Assembly: GCF_963675985.1 (NCBI RefSeq)
Contig: NZ_OY780958.1
Span: forward strand, 1,426,001 to 1,490,000
Direction: 5' to 3'
Length of the DNA: 64,000 bases
DNA from: an uncultured Roseibium sp.
GTDB taxonomy: Bacteria; Pseudomonadota; Alphaproteobacteria; Rhizobiales; Stappiaceae
Below the pieces are notes generated by a model that was not told the origin of the DNA, did not search any database, and was given only the letters and a program-made list of their open reading frames with translations. Within the stretch, counting starts at the first letter, position 1. Each line of letters starts with the position of its first letter. Both the position numbers and the translations under genes were made by a program. Below are positions 8,071-18,376 of the stretch, in pieces.

Positions 8071-8946
8071 ATGCGGGTAGCCTCGATTAGGCATGCCGGG
8101 GAGAGGCGTGTCGGTATCGTGAGTGAGGACGGGCAGTCGATTGCCCCGATCGCGCTTTCGGTTGATGAGGCCGAACAGGGTGTCGCGGCGCTGGTCGGCA
8201 AGGACCTCGCAGCACTCGAAACTCTTTCTCCGCTGCCGCTTTCCGAAGTCGAGCTTGAAGCGCCGGTCCCGCGGCCGTCTCGCAATATCTTCTGCGTCGG
8301 CAAGAACTATCATGCCCATGCTCGCGAATTCTCGCGCAGCGGATTCGATTCCTCCGCCGCTCAGGGTGAGGTGCCCGCGCACCCGATCATCTTTTCCAAG
8401 GTTCCCGAAACCGTGGTTGCCACAGGCGCGCCGGTCATCATCGATCCGTCGATTTCCGATGCGATCGACTACGAGGCGGAACTCGCCGTCATCATCGGCA
8501 AGGAGGGACGCGGTATCCGGGCCGAGGACGCGATGGATCACGTCTGGGGCTACACGATCGTCAACGACGTGACGGCTCGCGATCTGCAAGGCCGGTACAG
8601 CCAGTGGCTGATCGGCAAGTCCCAGGACACGTTCTGTCCGATGGGCCCATTCGCGGTGACAGCCGACGAGATCGATATTTCCGATACCAGGATGGTCACC
8701 TGGGTCAATGGCGAGGAGCGACAGAACGCCAATACGCGCGATCTGATCTTCGACGTCCCGACCATCATCGCGACCATTTCTGCGGGCGTGACGCTCAAGC
8801 CCGGCGACATTATCGCCACGGGCACGCCGGAAGGGGTGGGGATCGGCTTCAAGCCGCCGAAATACCTGCGTGACGGCGACGTGGTCCGGATCGATATCTC
8901 CGGCATCGGCACGCTGGAAAACCGGTTCACGGAGCGTCGTCCATGA
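8071..8946 (+). CDS. fumarylacetoacetate hydrolase (FAH) family protein
   Basis: A 291-residue member of the FAH fold, which includes C-C hydrolases, decarboxylases and isomerases acting on beta-keto acids. Metal-binding residues are seen in DYEAELAVIIG (Glu135 and Glu137), with the KNYHAHA active-site segment and the GTPEGVGIG loop near the C-terminus. It is the first gene of a long operon, with a strong GGAGGAG site. Length and motifs fit the MhpD/HpaG-type hydratase-isomerase branch, but the substrate cannot be told from sequence. The stop overlaps the next start (ATGA). Confidence 0.88.
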   Translation: MRVASIRHAGERRVGIVSEDGQSIAPIALSVDEAEQGVAALVGKDLAALETLSPLPLSEVELEAPVPRPSRNIFCVGKNYHAHAREFSRSGFDSSAAQGEVPAHPIIFSKVPETVVATGAPVIIDPSISDAIDYEAELAVIIGKEGRGIRAEDAMDHVWGYTIVNDVTARDLQGRYSQWLIGKSQDTFCPMGPFAVTADEIDISDTRMVTWVNGEERQNANTRDLIFDVPTIIATISAGVTLKPGDIIATGTPEGVGIGFKPPKYLRDGDVVRIDISGIGTLENRFTERRP

Positions 8947-9716
8947 CCACGACGATGACCGCCGGTATGACCATCGAGCAGGAGGGCGAAGGCCCGGCAA
9001 TCATCCTGCTCCACGGGCTGGGTGCGACGTCGAATTCGTTCCAGCCGCTGATGCCGGCGCTCCGGGGGCGCCGCGTCGTGCGCCCGGATCTGCCCGGTGC
9101 AGGACGGTCGGCTACGCCACGCGGGCCCATCGATGTGCGGCTGATTGTCGATGCGCTTCTCCGGGCTGCATCCGAGCTCGGTATTTCGGAGGCTGATCTG
9201 GTCGGCCATTCCTTCGGATCCCTGATTGCCCAGCACGTCGCCCAGGCGCGGCCGGCGCTGGCCCGCACGCTGACCCTGTTCGGTCCGATCATCGAACCGG
9301 CAGATGCTGCACGCGAACGTCTGAAGGGCAGGGCGCAACTCGCCCGCGACGAGGGCATGGCCGTGGTCGCCGATCAGGTGGCCTCAGGAGGACTGGCATC
9401 CGGTTCCGACGAGGCCAACGCGGCGGCGGTCGCCTTCGTGCGCGAAAGCCACATGCGTCAGGACGCAGAAGGGTTTGCGAAGTCGTGCGAGGCCCTGGCC
9501 GGTGCGACCCGGGCGGATGCCAAAATGCTGAAAATGCCGGTGCTGGTCGTTACGGGGGAAGAGGATGCGGTCGGTCCGCCCTCCGTCGCCCACCAACTGG
9601 CGGACGAGGTCGGCCGGGGCAGGGCGGTCATCCTGCCTGGCTGCGGCCACTGGACGCCGATCGAGAAGCCTGCTGACTGCCGGCGGCTGATATCCGAATT
9701 CGTCGGGAGTGCATGA
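8943..9716 (+). CDS. alpha/beta hydrolase
   Basis: A 257-residue cytoplasmic alpha/beta-hydrolase. The oxyanion-hole motif LLHGLGATS is near residue 24 and the nucleophile elbow is GHSFGS with Ser90. The acid is probably the Asp of TGEEDAVGPP and the catalytic His is in GCGHWTPIEKP close to the end. This resembles carboxylester and C-C bond hydrolases of ring-cleavage or lactone pathways. Translational coupling to the FAH-family gene suggests the two act in sequence on the same imported compound. Confidence 0.87.
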   Translation: MTTTMTAGMTIEQEGEGPAIILLHGLGATSNSFQPLMPALRGRRVVRPDLPGAGRSATPRGPIDVRLIVDALLRAASELGISEADLVGHSFGSLIAQHVAQARPALARTLTLFGPIIEPADAARERLKGRAQLARDEGMAVVADQVASGGLASGSDEANAAAVAFVRESHMRQDAEGFAKSCEALAGATRADAKMLKMPVLVVTGEEDAVGPPSVAHQLADEVGRGRAVILPGCGHWTPIEKPADCRRLISEFVGSA

Positions 9717-9776
9717 CCGACGCGAATTGACGTTTGCCGGAAGCTTGGGAGGGCCGACGGCGCAAGGGAGGAACAC

Positions 9777-11099
9777 ATGGCTGGTTACACGAACGGCTTG
9801 AACGGCGACGGCGGATCCGTCCTGTTCACCAATGTGCGCATTCTGGATGCCACCGGCGAACAGCCCTATTCGGGCGAGGTTCTCGTTCAGGGCAACCGCA
9901 TCAAGCAGATCACACGGGGATCGTCCCGTTTCTCGCAGCCGATGACATCCTCCGGCGCGACGGTGATCGACGGCATGGGCGCAACGCTGATGCCCGGCAT
10001 GATCGATGCACACCTTCACCTGTCCTGGAACAATGCTCCGGGTATCGACCCCATCCAGATGATGGAGCTCGAGGAGCACATGCTCGTCACCATGGAGATG
10101 GCGAAGCTGGTACTCGATGCCGGTTTCACCGCGGGCCGGGGGGCCGCGGCCGCCAAGCCGCGTCTCGATGTGGTCGCCAAACGCTTCATCAACGAGGGGC
10201 GCTTTCCCGGACCGCGCTATCTCGCCGCCGGTCCGGAAATCACTACGGTTGGCGGTCTTGGCGATGCCGCGCCGTCGCATATTCCCCACGAAGGACTTAA
10301 TCTCGGGATCGTGGTTTCGGGTCCTGAAGAAGTCCGCCGCGTGGTCCGCACGCTGATCAAGTACGGCGTCGATTCCATCAAGCTCAATCTCTCCGGTGAG
10401 GAAATCACCGGTATGGGCGCCGAGGAAACGCCCATGGCGGAAGAGGAAGTGGCAATGGCCGCCTCCGAGGCGCGCTGCCGCAACCGGGTTTTGTCCGCTC
10501 ATGCCCGTTCCTCCGGGTCGGTCATGCAGTGCATTCGCCACGGCATTCAGAACATCTACCACGCCTCCTTCGCCGACGAGGAAGCACTGGACGCGCTGGA
10601 AGCGGCCCGCGACCGGCATATCGTGGCGCCGGGGATGGCCTGGCTGATCAACACGGCCCGCCATGCCGAGCAATGGGGCATCAAGCCCGGTTCCGAGGTC
10701 ACCATGCTTTACGAGCGGGAACTGGAGATGTGCATCGACACCATGAAGAAGATGCACCGCCGGGGCATTCGCATCTGTATCGGCGGGGACTACGGCTTTG
10801 CCTGGACCCCGCAGGGCACCAATGCCAACGACCTGCAGATCTTCGTCGACATGCTCGGCTTCTCGCCGATGGAAGCGATCCTTGCCGCGACGAAATACGG
10901 CGGCCAGATCATGAACATGGAAAACGAGCTGGGCATGATCAAGGAGGGCTACCTCGCCGATCTGCTGCTGGTCGACGGCGATCCGCTGTCCGACGTGCGC
11001 ATCCTGCAGAACCAGGATCGCCTGCTCGCGATCATGAAAGACGGCAAGTTTCACAAGGCGCCGCGCGCCAGTGAAGCCCGCCGCCGGCTGACCGCCTGA
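9777..11099 (+). CDS. amidohydrolase-superfamily metal-dependent hydrolase
   Basis: A 440-residue amidohydrolase with the imidazolonepropionase/prolidase-like composite fold. Metal ligands are visible: H79 and H81 in DAHLHLSW, a lysine in DSIKLNLSG that could be carbamylated, histidines in LSAHARS and IYHASFADEE, and the final aspartate in GGDYGFAW. The C-terminal EGYLADLLLVDGDPL strand closes the N-terminal sandwich domain. It probably hydrolyses a cyclic amide, lactam or dipeptide-like bond in the substrate carried by the adjacent Liv-type transporter. A clear ribosome-binding site (GGGAGG) precedes the ATG. Confidence 0.88.
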   Translation: MAGYTNGLNGDGGSVLFTNVRILDATGEQPYSGEVLVQGNRIKQITRGSSRFSQPMTSSGATVIDGMGATLMPGMIDAHLHLSWNNAPGIDPIQMMELEEHMLVTMEMAKLVLDAGFTAGRGAAAAKPRLDVVAKRFINEGRFPGPRYLAAGPEITTVGGLGDAAPSHIPHEGLNLGIVVSGPEEVRRVVRTLIKYGVDSIKLNLSGEEITGMGAEETPMAEEEVAMAASEARCRNRVLSAHARSSGSVMQCIRHGIQNIYHASFADEEALDALEAARDRHIVAPGMAWLINTARHAEQWGIKPGSEVTMLYERELEMCIDTMKKMHRRGIRICIGGDYGFAWTPQGTNANDLQIFVDMLGFSPMEAILAATKYGGQIMNMENELGMIKEGYLADLLLVDGDPLSDVRILQNQDRLLAIMKDGKFHKAPRASEARRRLTA

Positions 11100-11105
11100 T
11101 ACGCC

Positions 11106-12158
11106 ATGGTTGATACGCCCGACAGCCGCTCCAATCCGCTCGCCCAAGGCCAGGGCATGACCCGCCGTCAGGCCTGGGGTTTGGTCGTGCTTGTGATTGC
11201 GGCCGTCTTCATCTGGATGGTCTTTGCCCAATGGCCGGATTGGCTGAAGGATATCCTGATTTCCAAGAAGGCGTTCCTTTCGGCGATCCTGAACGGGCTG
11301 ACGCTCGCCGGTCTCTATTTCCTCGTTGCCAGCGGGTTCACACTGGTGTTCGGGCTGATGCGCAACGTCAACCTCGCCCACGGATCGCTTTATCTGCTGG
11401 GCGCGTATATCGGCTACGAATTCGCGGAATGGACCGGCTACTGGCTGATCGGGGTCGCTGCTGGCTTTCTGGTGCTCGCGGTCGTCGGTCTGGTCATGCA
11501 GATCCTCGTCTTCCGGCGGCTCGAAGGCCAGGACTTGCGTCAGACACTGGTCACCATCGGAATTTCGGTGGTCGCGGCCGACCTGATGCTCGCCTACTGG
11601 GGCGGCACCACCTACCAGATCCTGACGCCGCACTGGCTGAGCGGCGCGATCAAGCTGCCTGTGGTTACGGCGGTGCGCTCGAACGGCACGGAGGTTTTCC
11701 TAGTCTATCCGTTCTACCGGCTGATCGTGCTGCTTTCGGCGATCGTGATCGGTATCGGGCTGTGGCTGCTCATCAACCGGACGCGGATCGGATCGATGAT
11801 CCGGGCCGGGGTCGATGACCGGGACATGCTGGCGGCCTCCGGCGTCAACGTTCACTTCGTCTTCGCGATCGTCTTCGCGCTCGGGGCGGGACTTGCGGGC
11901 CTTGCCGGCGTCGTCGGCGGATCGGCGCTCTCCGTGTCGCCCGGCGAGGACATCCGCTACCTGCTCGCCTCTCTCGTCGTGGTCATCGTCGGCGGCATGG
12001 GATCGATCGTGGGGGCGGCCATCGGGGCCCTGATCATCGGCCTCGCCGAACAGATCGGGCTCGTCTATTTCCCGACCTACGGCGTGGTTCTGACCTTCGT
12101 CATCATGGTGATCACACTGGCGATCCGCCCGCAGGGTATCATGGGGAGGTCGCTATGA
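11106..12158 (+). CDS. branched-chain amino acid-type ABC permease (LivH-like)
   Basis: A 350-residue inner-membrane permease of the LivH family. About 30 hydrophilic residues precede the first membrane segment. Family motifs are GLTLAGLYFLVASGFTLVFGLMRNVNLAHGSLYLLGAY near the N-terminus and the EAA-like loop in RAGVDDRDMLAASGVN. It starts 6 bp after the amidohydrolase stop and overlaps LivM-like permease by four bases. In such catabolic operons Liv-type systems often carry aromatic or amide compounds rather than amino acids. Confidence 0.9.
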   Translation: MVDTPDSRSNPLAQGQGMTRRQAWGLVVLVIAAVFIWMVFAQWPDWLKDILISKKAFLSAILNGLTLAGLYFLVASGFTLVFGLMRNVNLAHGSLYLLGAYIGYEFAEWTGYWLIGVAAGFLVLAVVGLVMQILVFRRLEGQDLRQTLVTIGISVVAADLMLAYWGGTTYQILTPHWLSGAIKLPVVTAVRSNGTEVFLVYPFYRLIVLLSAIVIGIGLWLLINRTRIGSMIRAGVDDRDMLAASGVNVHFVFAIVFALGAGLAGLAGVVGGSALSVSPGEDIRYLLASLVVVIVGGMGSIVGAAIGALIIGLAEQIGLVYFPTYGVVLTFVIMVITLAIRPQGIMGRSL

Positions 12159-13228
12159 CGGACGTGACCGTCAATCCGGCGACCAGCCCTACCGCTTCCC
12201 GGAGCTGGATCGAAAAGGTCGGCGTCGGCCATGTCCTGCTGGCCTTCTTCCTGCTGATCTATCCGGTGATGGCGAGCGACTTCTTCCTGACCCAGATTGG
12301 CGGCTACTCACTGGTTCTGGGGATGATTGCCCTGTCGCTGATGTTGCTGGCCGGTTATGGGGGCATGGTGTCGCTCGCCCAGATCACGGTCGCGGGGGCT
12401 GCCGGCTATGTGGTCGCGATCTTCGGCGAGAACAATTCCGGCGTCTACGGCTTTGGCTGGCCCTGGTGGATCTACGGGCCGCTCGCCATCATGATCGCAT
12501 CGTTGCTGTCGGCGCTGATCGGCTGGATTGCGGTCCGGACCGAGGGCATCTACACCATCATGATCACGCTGGCCGTGGCGACCGCGTGCTTCTATTTCAC
12601 CCAGCAGAACTATGCACTGTTCAACGGCTTCCCCGGCTACAACGGCTTGAGGGCGCCGGAGGTCTTTGGCGTCTATTGGCGCGATGCGGTTCCGTTCTAC
12701 TATCTGTGTCTCGCAAACGCCGTCGTTGCCTATGTCGCCGTGCTGTACGGCGCGCGCTCGACCTTCGGCCTGACCCTGCAGGCAATCCGCGACAATCCGC
12801 GCCGGATGCGCGCCATCGGTTTCAACGTCACCGCCCACAAGGTCTTCGCTTGGTGGCTGGCGGGTCTGATCGCCGGTGCCGCAGGCATTCTGCTCGTCTG
12901 GTTCAACGGACGGATATCGCCGGGAACAATCGCGGTCGGGCCGGCGATCAACATCCTGGTCATCGCCATCATTGGCGGGCTGCGCCATCCGATCGGGCCG
13001 TTTCTCGGTGCCGTCGTCGTCACCCTGATGCAGACCTTCGCGATCGATATCATCGGTGCGGAGCGGTTCAACACGCTCATCGGTCTCGTGTTTCTTCTGA
13101 TTGTCTTCATTTCGCCGGATGGAATTCTCGGCCTGTGGGAGCGGTTCAAACCGCAAGCGGGCCGGGACGATTGGCGGTCTTTCAAAAAGGCCGCGAACAA
13201 AGCTGAAAAGAAAGGGAGGAATGCATGA
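12155..13228 (+). CDS. branched-chain amino acid-type ABC permease (LivM-like)
   Basis: A 357-residue permease of the LivM family with about ten hydrophobic segments. It contains GYGGMVSLAQITVAGAAGY and the loop LQAIRDNPRRMRAIGFNVTAHKVFAW that couples to the ATPase. The C-terminus is basic (KKAANKAEKKGRNA). It overlaps both neighbouring genes by four bases and forms the second half of the membrane channel. Confidence 0.9.
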   Translation: MTDVTVNPATSPTASRSWIEKVGVGHVLLAFFLLIYPVMASDFFLTQIGGYSLVLGMIALSLMLLAGYGGMVSLAQITVAGAAGYVVAIFGENNSGVYGFGWPWWIYGPLAIMIASLLSALIGWIAVRTEGIYTIMITLAVATACFYFTQQNYALFNGFPGYNGLRAPEVFGVYWRDAVPFYYLCLANAVVAYVAVLYGARSTFGLTLQAIRDNPRRMRAIGFNVTAHKVFAWWLAGLIAGAAGILLVWFNGRISPGTIAVGPAINILVIAIIGGLRHPIGPFLGAVVVTLMQTFAIDIIGAERFNTLIGLVFLLIVFISPDGILGLWERFKPQAGRDDWRSFKKAANKAEKKGRNA

Positions 13229-14472
13229 ATATCAACAGACGCACAATGCTGGCCCTCGCGCTGGCGACAGGTCTGACTGCGCCGACGCTTTCCGTGGCTC
13301 ACGCAGACGCTATCAAGATCGGGGTACTCGCCACGTTCGAAGGCGCCTTTACCGTTCTCGGTGAGGACAGCGAGCGCGGCGCCATGACCGCCGTCGACGA
13401 GTTTGGCGGCAAGGTTGCCGGCAAGGACATCGAGATCATCAAGGGCTCGTCGGACGCTTCCCCGGACAGCGCCGTGCGTGCCGCACGCAAGCTGGTCGAG
13501 CAGGATGGCGTGAAGGTTCTCATTGGCCCGCTTTCGGGGGATGAGGGCATCGCCGTCAAGGACTATGCCAAGACCCAGCCGGACGTGACCTTCCTCAATG
13601 GCAGCTCCGCCGCACAGGACACCACCCTTCGCGATCCGGCAGAAAACTTCTTCCGTTTCTCGACAGACGGTGCGCAGTGGATGGCGGGTCTCGGCAACTA
13701 TGCCTTCAACGAGAAAGGCTACCAGAAGGTCGCGACCGTAGCGGAAGACTATTCCTTCCCCTACACGCAGGTCTTCGGCTTCATGGCGGAGTTCTGCAAG
13801 GCGGGTGGCACCGTGCCGTCGAAGTCCTGGGTGCCGATCGGCAACAAGGACTATTCTTCGGTGATTGCCGCTATTCCCGATGACGTCGATGCGATCTATG
13901 TCGCTCTCGGCGGTGCGGATGCCGTCAACTTCCTGTCCCAGTACAACGATGCCGGCGGTCAGGCTCCGCTTATCGGCGGGTCGATCACCGTCGACCAGAC
14001 CGTGCTGACGGCCAAGGGACGCATGCGTGACGTGCTGATCGGCACGCCGGCAGCCGGCCCGACCGCCGACACCAATGACGCCCAGTCCTGGAAGGACTTC
14101 ACGGCCGCTTACAAGAAGCAGGATGGCGCGTTCCCGTCTCCGTCGCTGTTCGCCCATGCCTACTACATCAACATGAAGGCAGCACTCCTGGCTCTTCAGG
14201 AAGTGAACGGCGATCTCTCCGATGGGGGCAAGAAGTTCCGTGAGGCTCTTTCGAAGCTCGAGTTCGAAACGCCGACGGGCAAGGTGTCCCTGGACGAGAA
14301 CCGGAACGCCATCGCCGACATGTACCTCACGGAAGTGTCTGAAGCCGACGACGGAACGCTCGTCAACAAGCTCATCAAGGTGACGCCGCAGGTCAACCAG
14401 ACCCTCGGCATTCCGAAGGATGAGTTCCTGGCACTCGGCGCGGTCAGCCGCGAAAACCCGAGCTGTCCGTAA
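13225..14472 (+). CDS. ABC transporter substrate-binding protein (LivK-like)
   Basis: A 415-residue periplasmic type I binding protein. A signal peptide (MNINRRTMLALALATGLTAPTLSVAHA) with a twin-Arg-free NRR stretch precedes IKIGVLATFEGAFTVLGED, the usual first strand of Leu/Ile/Val-type receptors. Residues around EQDGVKVLIGPLSGDEG form the inter-lobe region. The ligand is unknown. The gene order permease-permease-receptor-ATPase-ATPase with tight overlaps shows a single transport unit. Confidence 0.88.
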   Translation: MNINRRTMLALALATGLTAPTLSVAHADAIKIGVLATFEGAFTVLGEDSERGAMTAVDEFGGKVAGKDIEIIKGSSDASPDSAVRAARKLVEQDGVKVLIGPLSGDEGIAVKDYAKTQPDVTFLNGSSAAQDTTLRDPAENFFRFSTDGAQWMAGLGNYAFNEKGYQKVATVAEDYSFPYTQVFGFMAEFCKAGGTVPSKSWVPIGNKDYSSVIAAIPDDVDAIYVALGGADAVNFLSQYNDAGGQAPLIGGSITVDQTVLTAKGRMRDVLIGTPAAGPTADTNDAQSWKDFTAAYKKQDGAFPSPSLFAHAYYINMKAALLALQEVNGDLSDGGKKFREALSKLEFETPTGKVSLDENRNAIADMYLTEVSEADDGTLVNKLIKVTPQVNQTLGIPKDEFLALGAVSRENPSCP

Positions 14473-14499
14473 CCGAAACCAACCGGAGAGGGTCTGACC

Positions 14500-15285
14500 A
14501 TGGCAACGAATGTCGCCGCATCACGTCTGCAGGGAACCGGCGCTAATGCGCTGGAACTGGATGACGTCGGCCGGCAGTTCGGCGCCCTGACGGCCCTCTC
14601 CGGCATATCGATGAGGATCGCGGCCGGGGAACGGCGCGCGGTCCTCGGATCGAACGGCGCTGGCAAGACCACGCTGTTCAATACGATCACGGGCGACTTC
14701 AACCCGACGAGCGGCACCATCCGATTCTTCGGCGAAGACATCACCACGCTCGCCGCTCACGAGCGGATCCGGCGCGGATTGCGCCGCACCTACCAGATCT
14801 CGCAGCTGTTCACCAATCTCACCGTTCTGGAGTCGGTCTATCTCGCCTGTCGGGGCGTCTCGCGCCGCCGGTTTTCGCTGCTCCGTCCAAGCCCGTCCGA
14901 TGGGGCGATGGCGCAGGCGGAATCGATCGTGCATGCGGTCCATCTCGATGACGACAGGAATGCCACGGTGGGCATGTTGTCTCACGGTCAGCAGCGGCAG
15001 CTTGAAATCGCGCTCGCCCTTGCCGGTGCGCCGCGATTCATCCTTTTCGACGAACCCGCCGCCGGTCTGTCGCCGACCGAACGCCGGGATCTGATCGAGA
15101 TCCTCAATGCTCTGCCCAAGCACATCGGCTACATCATCATCGAACACGACCTCGACGTGGCACTTCGTGTCTCCGAATACGTCTCCATGATGCACAACGG
15201 CCGGCTCTTTACCGAGGGCACGCCGGAGGAGATCGAAAACGACCCGACGGTTCAGGAAATCTATCTGGGAGGCGGGCATGGCTAG
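14500..15285 (+). CDS. ABC transporter ATP-binding protein (LivG-like)
   Basis: A 261-residue ATPase subunit. It has Walker A GSNGAGKTT, the signature LSHGQQRQ (LSGGQ variant with His), Walker B FILFDEP followed by AAGLSP, and the H-loop IIIEHDLDVAL. The LivG type is recognised by the long Q-loop region around RRTYQISQLFTNLTVLESV. It overlaps the next ATPase gene by eight bases. Confidence 0.9.
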   Translation: MATNVAASRLQGTGANALELDDVGRQFGALTALSGISMRIAAGERRAVLGSNGAGKTTLFNTITGDFNPTSGTIRFFGEDITTLAAHERIRRGLRRTYQISQLFTNLTVLESVYLACRGVSRRRFSLLRPSPSDGAMAQAESIVHAVHLDDDRNATVGMLSHGQQRQLEIALALAGAPRFILFDEPAAGLSPTERRDLIEILNALPKHIGYIIIEHDLDVALRVSEYVSMMHNGRLFTEGTPEEIENDPTVQEIYLGGGHG

Positions 15286-17506
15286 ACCCACCGAAAACAA
15301 GCCGCGCGCGGCACTCCAGATAGACGACCTGCATATCTATTACGGCGAGGCCCATGTGGTGCAGGGCGTATCGCTCTCGCTCCAGTCGGGTGTCATGAGC
15401 GTTGTCGGCCGCAACGGCATGGGCAAGACCACGCTGTGCAATGCGATCACCGGGCTCAAGGAAGTGCGGTCCGGCTCCATCCGGCTCCACGGCCGGGAAA
15501 TCTCGCGTCTCGAACCGCACCAGATCCACAACGCCGGTGTCGCCTATGTGCCCCAGGGCCGGCGGGTCTGGCCGAGCCTGAGCGTCGACGAACATTTGCG
15601 GCTCGCCGCGACCGGCGGCGATGAGGCCGCCTGGACGCTTGACCGCGTCTACCAGACCTTCCCGCGGCTCTTTGAGCGCCGTGGCAACGGCGGCTCGCAA
15701 CTGTCGGGCGGTGAGCAGCAGATGCTGGCGATCTCGCGCGCGCTGCTTGCCAATCCGAAACTGCTGGTTATGGACGAGCCGACCGAAGGGCTCGCTCCGG
15801 TCATCGTCGACCAGGTCGCCGACATGATGCTGCAACTCGGCCATGAAGGCGATATGGCGATCCTCGTCATCGAGCAGAACATCGGCGTCGCGACCTCCGT
15901 GTCCGATACGGTGGCGATCATGGTCAACGGCCAGATCAACCGGACGCTGGAAGCGAGCGTGCTCGCCGCCGACCGGGATCTTCAGCAGCGCCTTCTGGGT
16001 GTCGGACGTCATGCCGACGAGGACGTCGAACCGGCCGAAGACACGATGGCGCCCGGCGAAAGCGCGCGCGAGCGGTTGGCCGACGTCTATGTGGTTGCGC
16101 GCGGGGAGGGGAACGGTGCGCCGTCTTCATCCGGTGCCATCCGGACCGTCTCGCAGATGCCGAACCGCTGGAACCTGCCTGCGACCAGCCTGCGCGACGA
16201 AATGGTCGACCGGCGCAACCAGCAAGAACAAGACGACGGCAAGAAGGTCTTCCAGATCCCTTATTCGGAGCGGATCGGCAGGACCGCCTTTATCGCCGGT
16301 ACCTTCGATACCAAGGGGCAGGAACTGGGCTATCTGCGCGATTGCATCAAGAAACTCGGGATCCCGGTCCGCACCATCGACCTGTCGACATCGCAGAAGC
16401 CGTCGCGCGCCGATGTTACGCCGCTTCAGGTGGCCGGCTATCATCCGCGCGGAACCTCAGCTGTCTTCAGTGACGACCGGGGTGCATCTGTCGCCGCAAT
16501 GGCCGAAGCATTTGCCCGTTACATGGCGGCTCAGCGCGGCGTCGGCGGACTGATTTCCGCGGGTGGGTCCGGCGGCACGTCAATTGCGACCGCCGGCATG
16601 CGAGCGCTCCCCATCGGTATTCCGAAGGTCATGGTCTCTACGGTCGCCTCCGGCGACACGCGTGCCTATGTGGGGGCGTCCGACATCAACATGTTCCATT
16701 CGGTGACCGACGTTCAGGGGCTCAACCTGATCTCCGAGCGAGTGCTCGCCAATGCGGCCCATGCGCTGGCCGGCATGGTCGCGCGCCTGCCGAGCGGCGA
16801 GGAGATGGCCGCGTCCAGGGCCAAGGCCCGCCCGACGGTCGGCATCACCATGTTCGGCGTGACCACGACCTGCGTCCAGGCCGTGCAGAAATCGTTGGAA
16901 CAGGACTACGACTGTCTGGTCTTCCACGCGACCGGTACCGGCGGCAAGGCGATGGAAACGCTGGGTCATTCCGGACTGCTGACCGGCTTTCTCGACATCA
17001 CCACCACCGAGGTCGCGGACATGATCGTCGGCGGGGTGTTCCCGTGCGACCACGACCGTTTCGGCGCGGCGATCGCGACCGGACTGCCCTGGGTCGGATC
17101 TTGCGGCGCGCTCGACATGGTCAATTTCGGCCCGCGCGACACGGTGCCCGACCGGTTCAACAGCCGGAAGTTCGTCATTCACAACCCGTCCGTCACCCTG
17201 ATGCGGACAACGCCGGAGGAAAACCACGTCTTCGGCGAATGGATCGGCGAGCGGATTAACCAGATGGAAGGGCCGGTCCGCTTCCTCATTCCCGAAGGCG
17301 GAGTGTCGATCCTGGACAAGCCGGGCGGCGCCTTCTTCGATCCGGCCGCCGACAAGGCGCTGTTCGACGCCATCGAGGCAACCGTGCGCCAGACCGCCCG
17401 GAAACAAATCATTCGCGTAAACGCCAACATCAACGATCCGGCATTCTCAGATGCGCTTGTCAGCGCGTTTGCGGCCGTCGCCGGTCCGACGAGGAGGTCC
17501 GCCTAG
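15278..17506 (+). CDS. LivF-like ABC ATPase fused to a Tm-1-like (UPF0261) domain
   Basis: A 742-residue fusion. Residues about 10-235 are a complete LivF-type ATPase: Walker [10 protein letters not shown], signature LSGGEQQ, Walker [12 protein letters not shown] and H-loop [10 protein letters not shown] polar linker (about 236-325) leads to a Tm-1-like/UPF0261 domain (about 330-740) recognised by [33 protein letters not shown] and [10 protein letters not shown]. In plants this domain forms the N-terminal half of the tomato Tm-1 resistance protein. The whole is one uninterrupted frame with no internal start of note, so the fusion is real in this sequence. The stop overlaps the PEP-hydrolase-like gene (TAGTG). 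The enzymatic role of UPF0261 is unknown. Confidence 0.9.
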   Translation: MARPTENKPRAALQIDDLHIYYGEAHVVQGVSLSLQSGVMSVVGRNGMGKTTLCNAITGLKEVRSGSIRLHGREISRLEPHQIHNAGVAYVPQGRRVWPSLSVDEHLRLAATGGDEAAWTLDRVYQTFPRLFERRGNGGSQLSGGEQQMLAISRALLANPKLLVMDEPTEGLAPVIVDQVADMMLQLGHEGDMAILVIEQNIGVATSVSDTVAIMVNGQINRTLEASVLAADRDLQQRLLGVGRHADEDVEPAEDTMAPGESARERLADVYVVARGEGNGAPSSSGAIRTVSQMPNRWNLPATSLRDEMVDRRNQQEQDDGKKVFQIPYSERIGRTAFIAGTFDTKGQELGYLRDCIKKLGIPVRTIDLSTSQKPSRADVTPLQVAGYHPRGTSAVFSDDRGASVAAMAEAFARYMAAQRGVGGLISAGGSGGTSIATAGMRALPIGIPKVMVSTVASGDTRAYVGASDINMFHSVTDVQGLNLISERVLANAAHALAGMVARLPSGEEMAASRAKARPTVGITMFGVTTTCVQAVQKSLEQDYDCLVFHATGTGGKAMETLGHSGLLTGFLDITTTEVADMIVGGVFPCDHDRFGAAIATGLPWVGSCGALDMVNFGPRDTVPDRFNSRKFVIHNPSVTLMRTTPEENHVFGEWIGERINQMEGPVRFLIPEGGVSILDKPGGAFFDPAADKALFDAIEATVRQTARKQIIRVNANINDPAFSDALVSAFAAVAGPTRRSA

Positions 17507-18336
17507 TGCCGAGATTTGAACGCAAGGAACTGGTCGAAAAATTCCAGCAGATGAAGCGCGACCGGGTGCCCATCGTCGGCGGCGGCGCGGGCACCGGCCT
17601 GTCCGCCAAGTGCGAAGAGGCCGGTGGCATCGATCTGATCGTCATCTACAATTCCGGCCGCTACCGTATGGCCGGCCGCGGGTCGCTCTCCGGCTTGCTC
17701 GCCTACGGCAATGCCAATGATATCGTGGTCGAGATGGCGAGCGAGATCCTGCCCGTCGTCACGAAGACGCCCGTGCTCGCCGGTGTAAACGGGACCGATC
17801 CGTTCTGCATGTTCGAGCCGTTTCTGAGACAGCTCAAGGACATGGGCTTTGCCGGCATCCAGAACTTCCCGACCGTCGGCCTGATCGACGGTACCTTCCG
17901 GGCCAACCTGGAAGAGACGGGGATGTCCTATGCCCAGGAAGTGGACGTCATCCGCATGGCCCGCGAGCTGGACCTGCTGACGACGCCTTACGTCTTCTCG
18001 CCGGAGGACGCGGCGGAAATGGCAAAGGCGGGCGCCGACATCATCGTCTGCCATCTCGGGCTGACGACCGGCGGGTCGATCGGGGCGGAGACGTCCCTCA
18101 AGCTGGAGCAGTGCCCGGCGCTTGTCGACGCATGGTCGGAAGCCGCCCTCAAGGTCAACAAGGACGCGATCATCCTCGTCCACGGCGGCCCGGTGTCCTC
18201 GCCGGAGGATGCGGCCTATGTGCTCAGCCGAACCACAAATTGTCACGGTTTCTACGGCGCCTCCTCGATGGAGCGGCTGCCGACGGAAACCGCGCTGACC
18301 GAACAGACAAAGAAATTCAAAGCGGTGACGTTCTGA
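17506..18336 (+). CDS. PEP-hydrolase-family TIM-barrel protein (Tm-1 C-terminal domain homologue)
   Basis: A 276-residue TIM-barrel protein of the phosphoenolpyruvate-hydrolase-like family. Motifs include [31 protein letters not shown] near the N-terminus, [10 protein letters not shown] in the middle and the glycine-rich [12 protein letters not shown], followed by [11 protein letters not shown] and [12 protein letters not shown] near the end. In eukaryotic Tm-1-like proteins this domain is fused behind UPF0261. Here it is a separate gene starting with GTG inside the stop of the fusion protein. It probably acts with the Tm-1-like domain on a common small molecule. The reaction is unknown. Confidence 0.87.
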   Translation: MPRFERKELVEKFQQMKRDRVPIVGGGAGTGLSAKCEEAGGIDLIVIYNSGRYRMAGRGSLSGLLAYGNANDIVVEMASEILPVVTKTPVLAGVNGTDPFCMFEPFLRQLKDMGFAGIQNFPTVGLIDGTFRANLEETGMSYAQEVDVIRMARELDLLTTPYVFSPEDAAEMAKAGADIIVCHLGLTTGGSIGAETSLKLEQCPALVDAWSEAALKVNKDAIILVHGGPVSSPEDAAYVLSRTTNCHGFYGASSMERLPTETALTEQTKKFKAVTF

Positions 18337-18376
18337 GACCGGACGGCCCGAACCATCGCATGAAGGGAGGAGACAC

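Noticed and set aside
7887..8303. N-terminal extension of the FadR-type regulator to 8303
   Set aside because: It would cross the divergent promoter and overlap the FAH gene; residues before MPVKK lack coding character.
9384..11633. 749-codon open frame on the minus strand
   Set aside because: It lies antisense to the alpha/beta hydrolase, amidohydrolase and permease genes, which have clear domains; the composition (His, Arg, Gly, Asp) is that of a GC-rich shadow frame.
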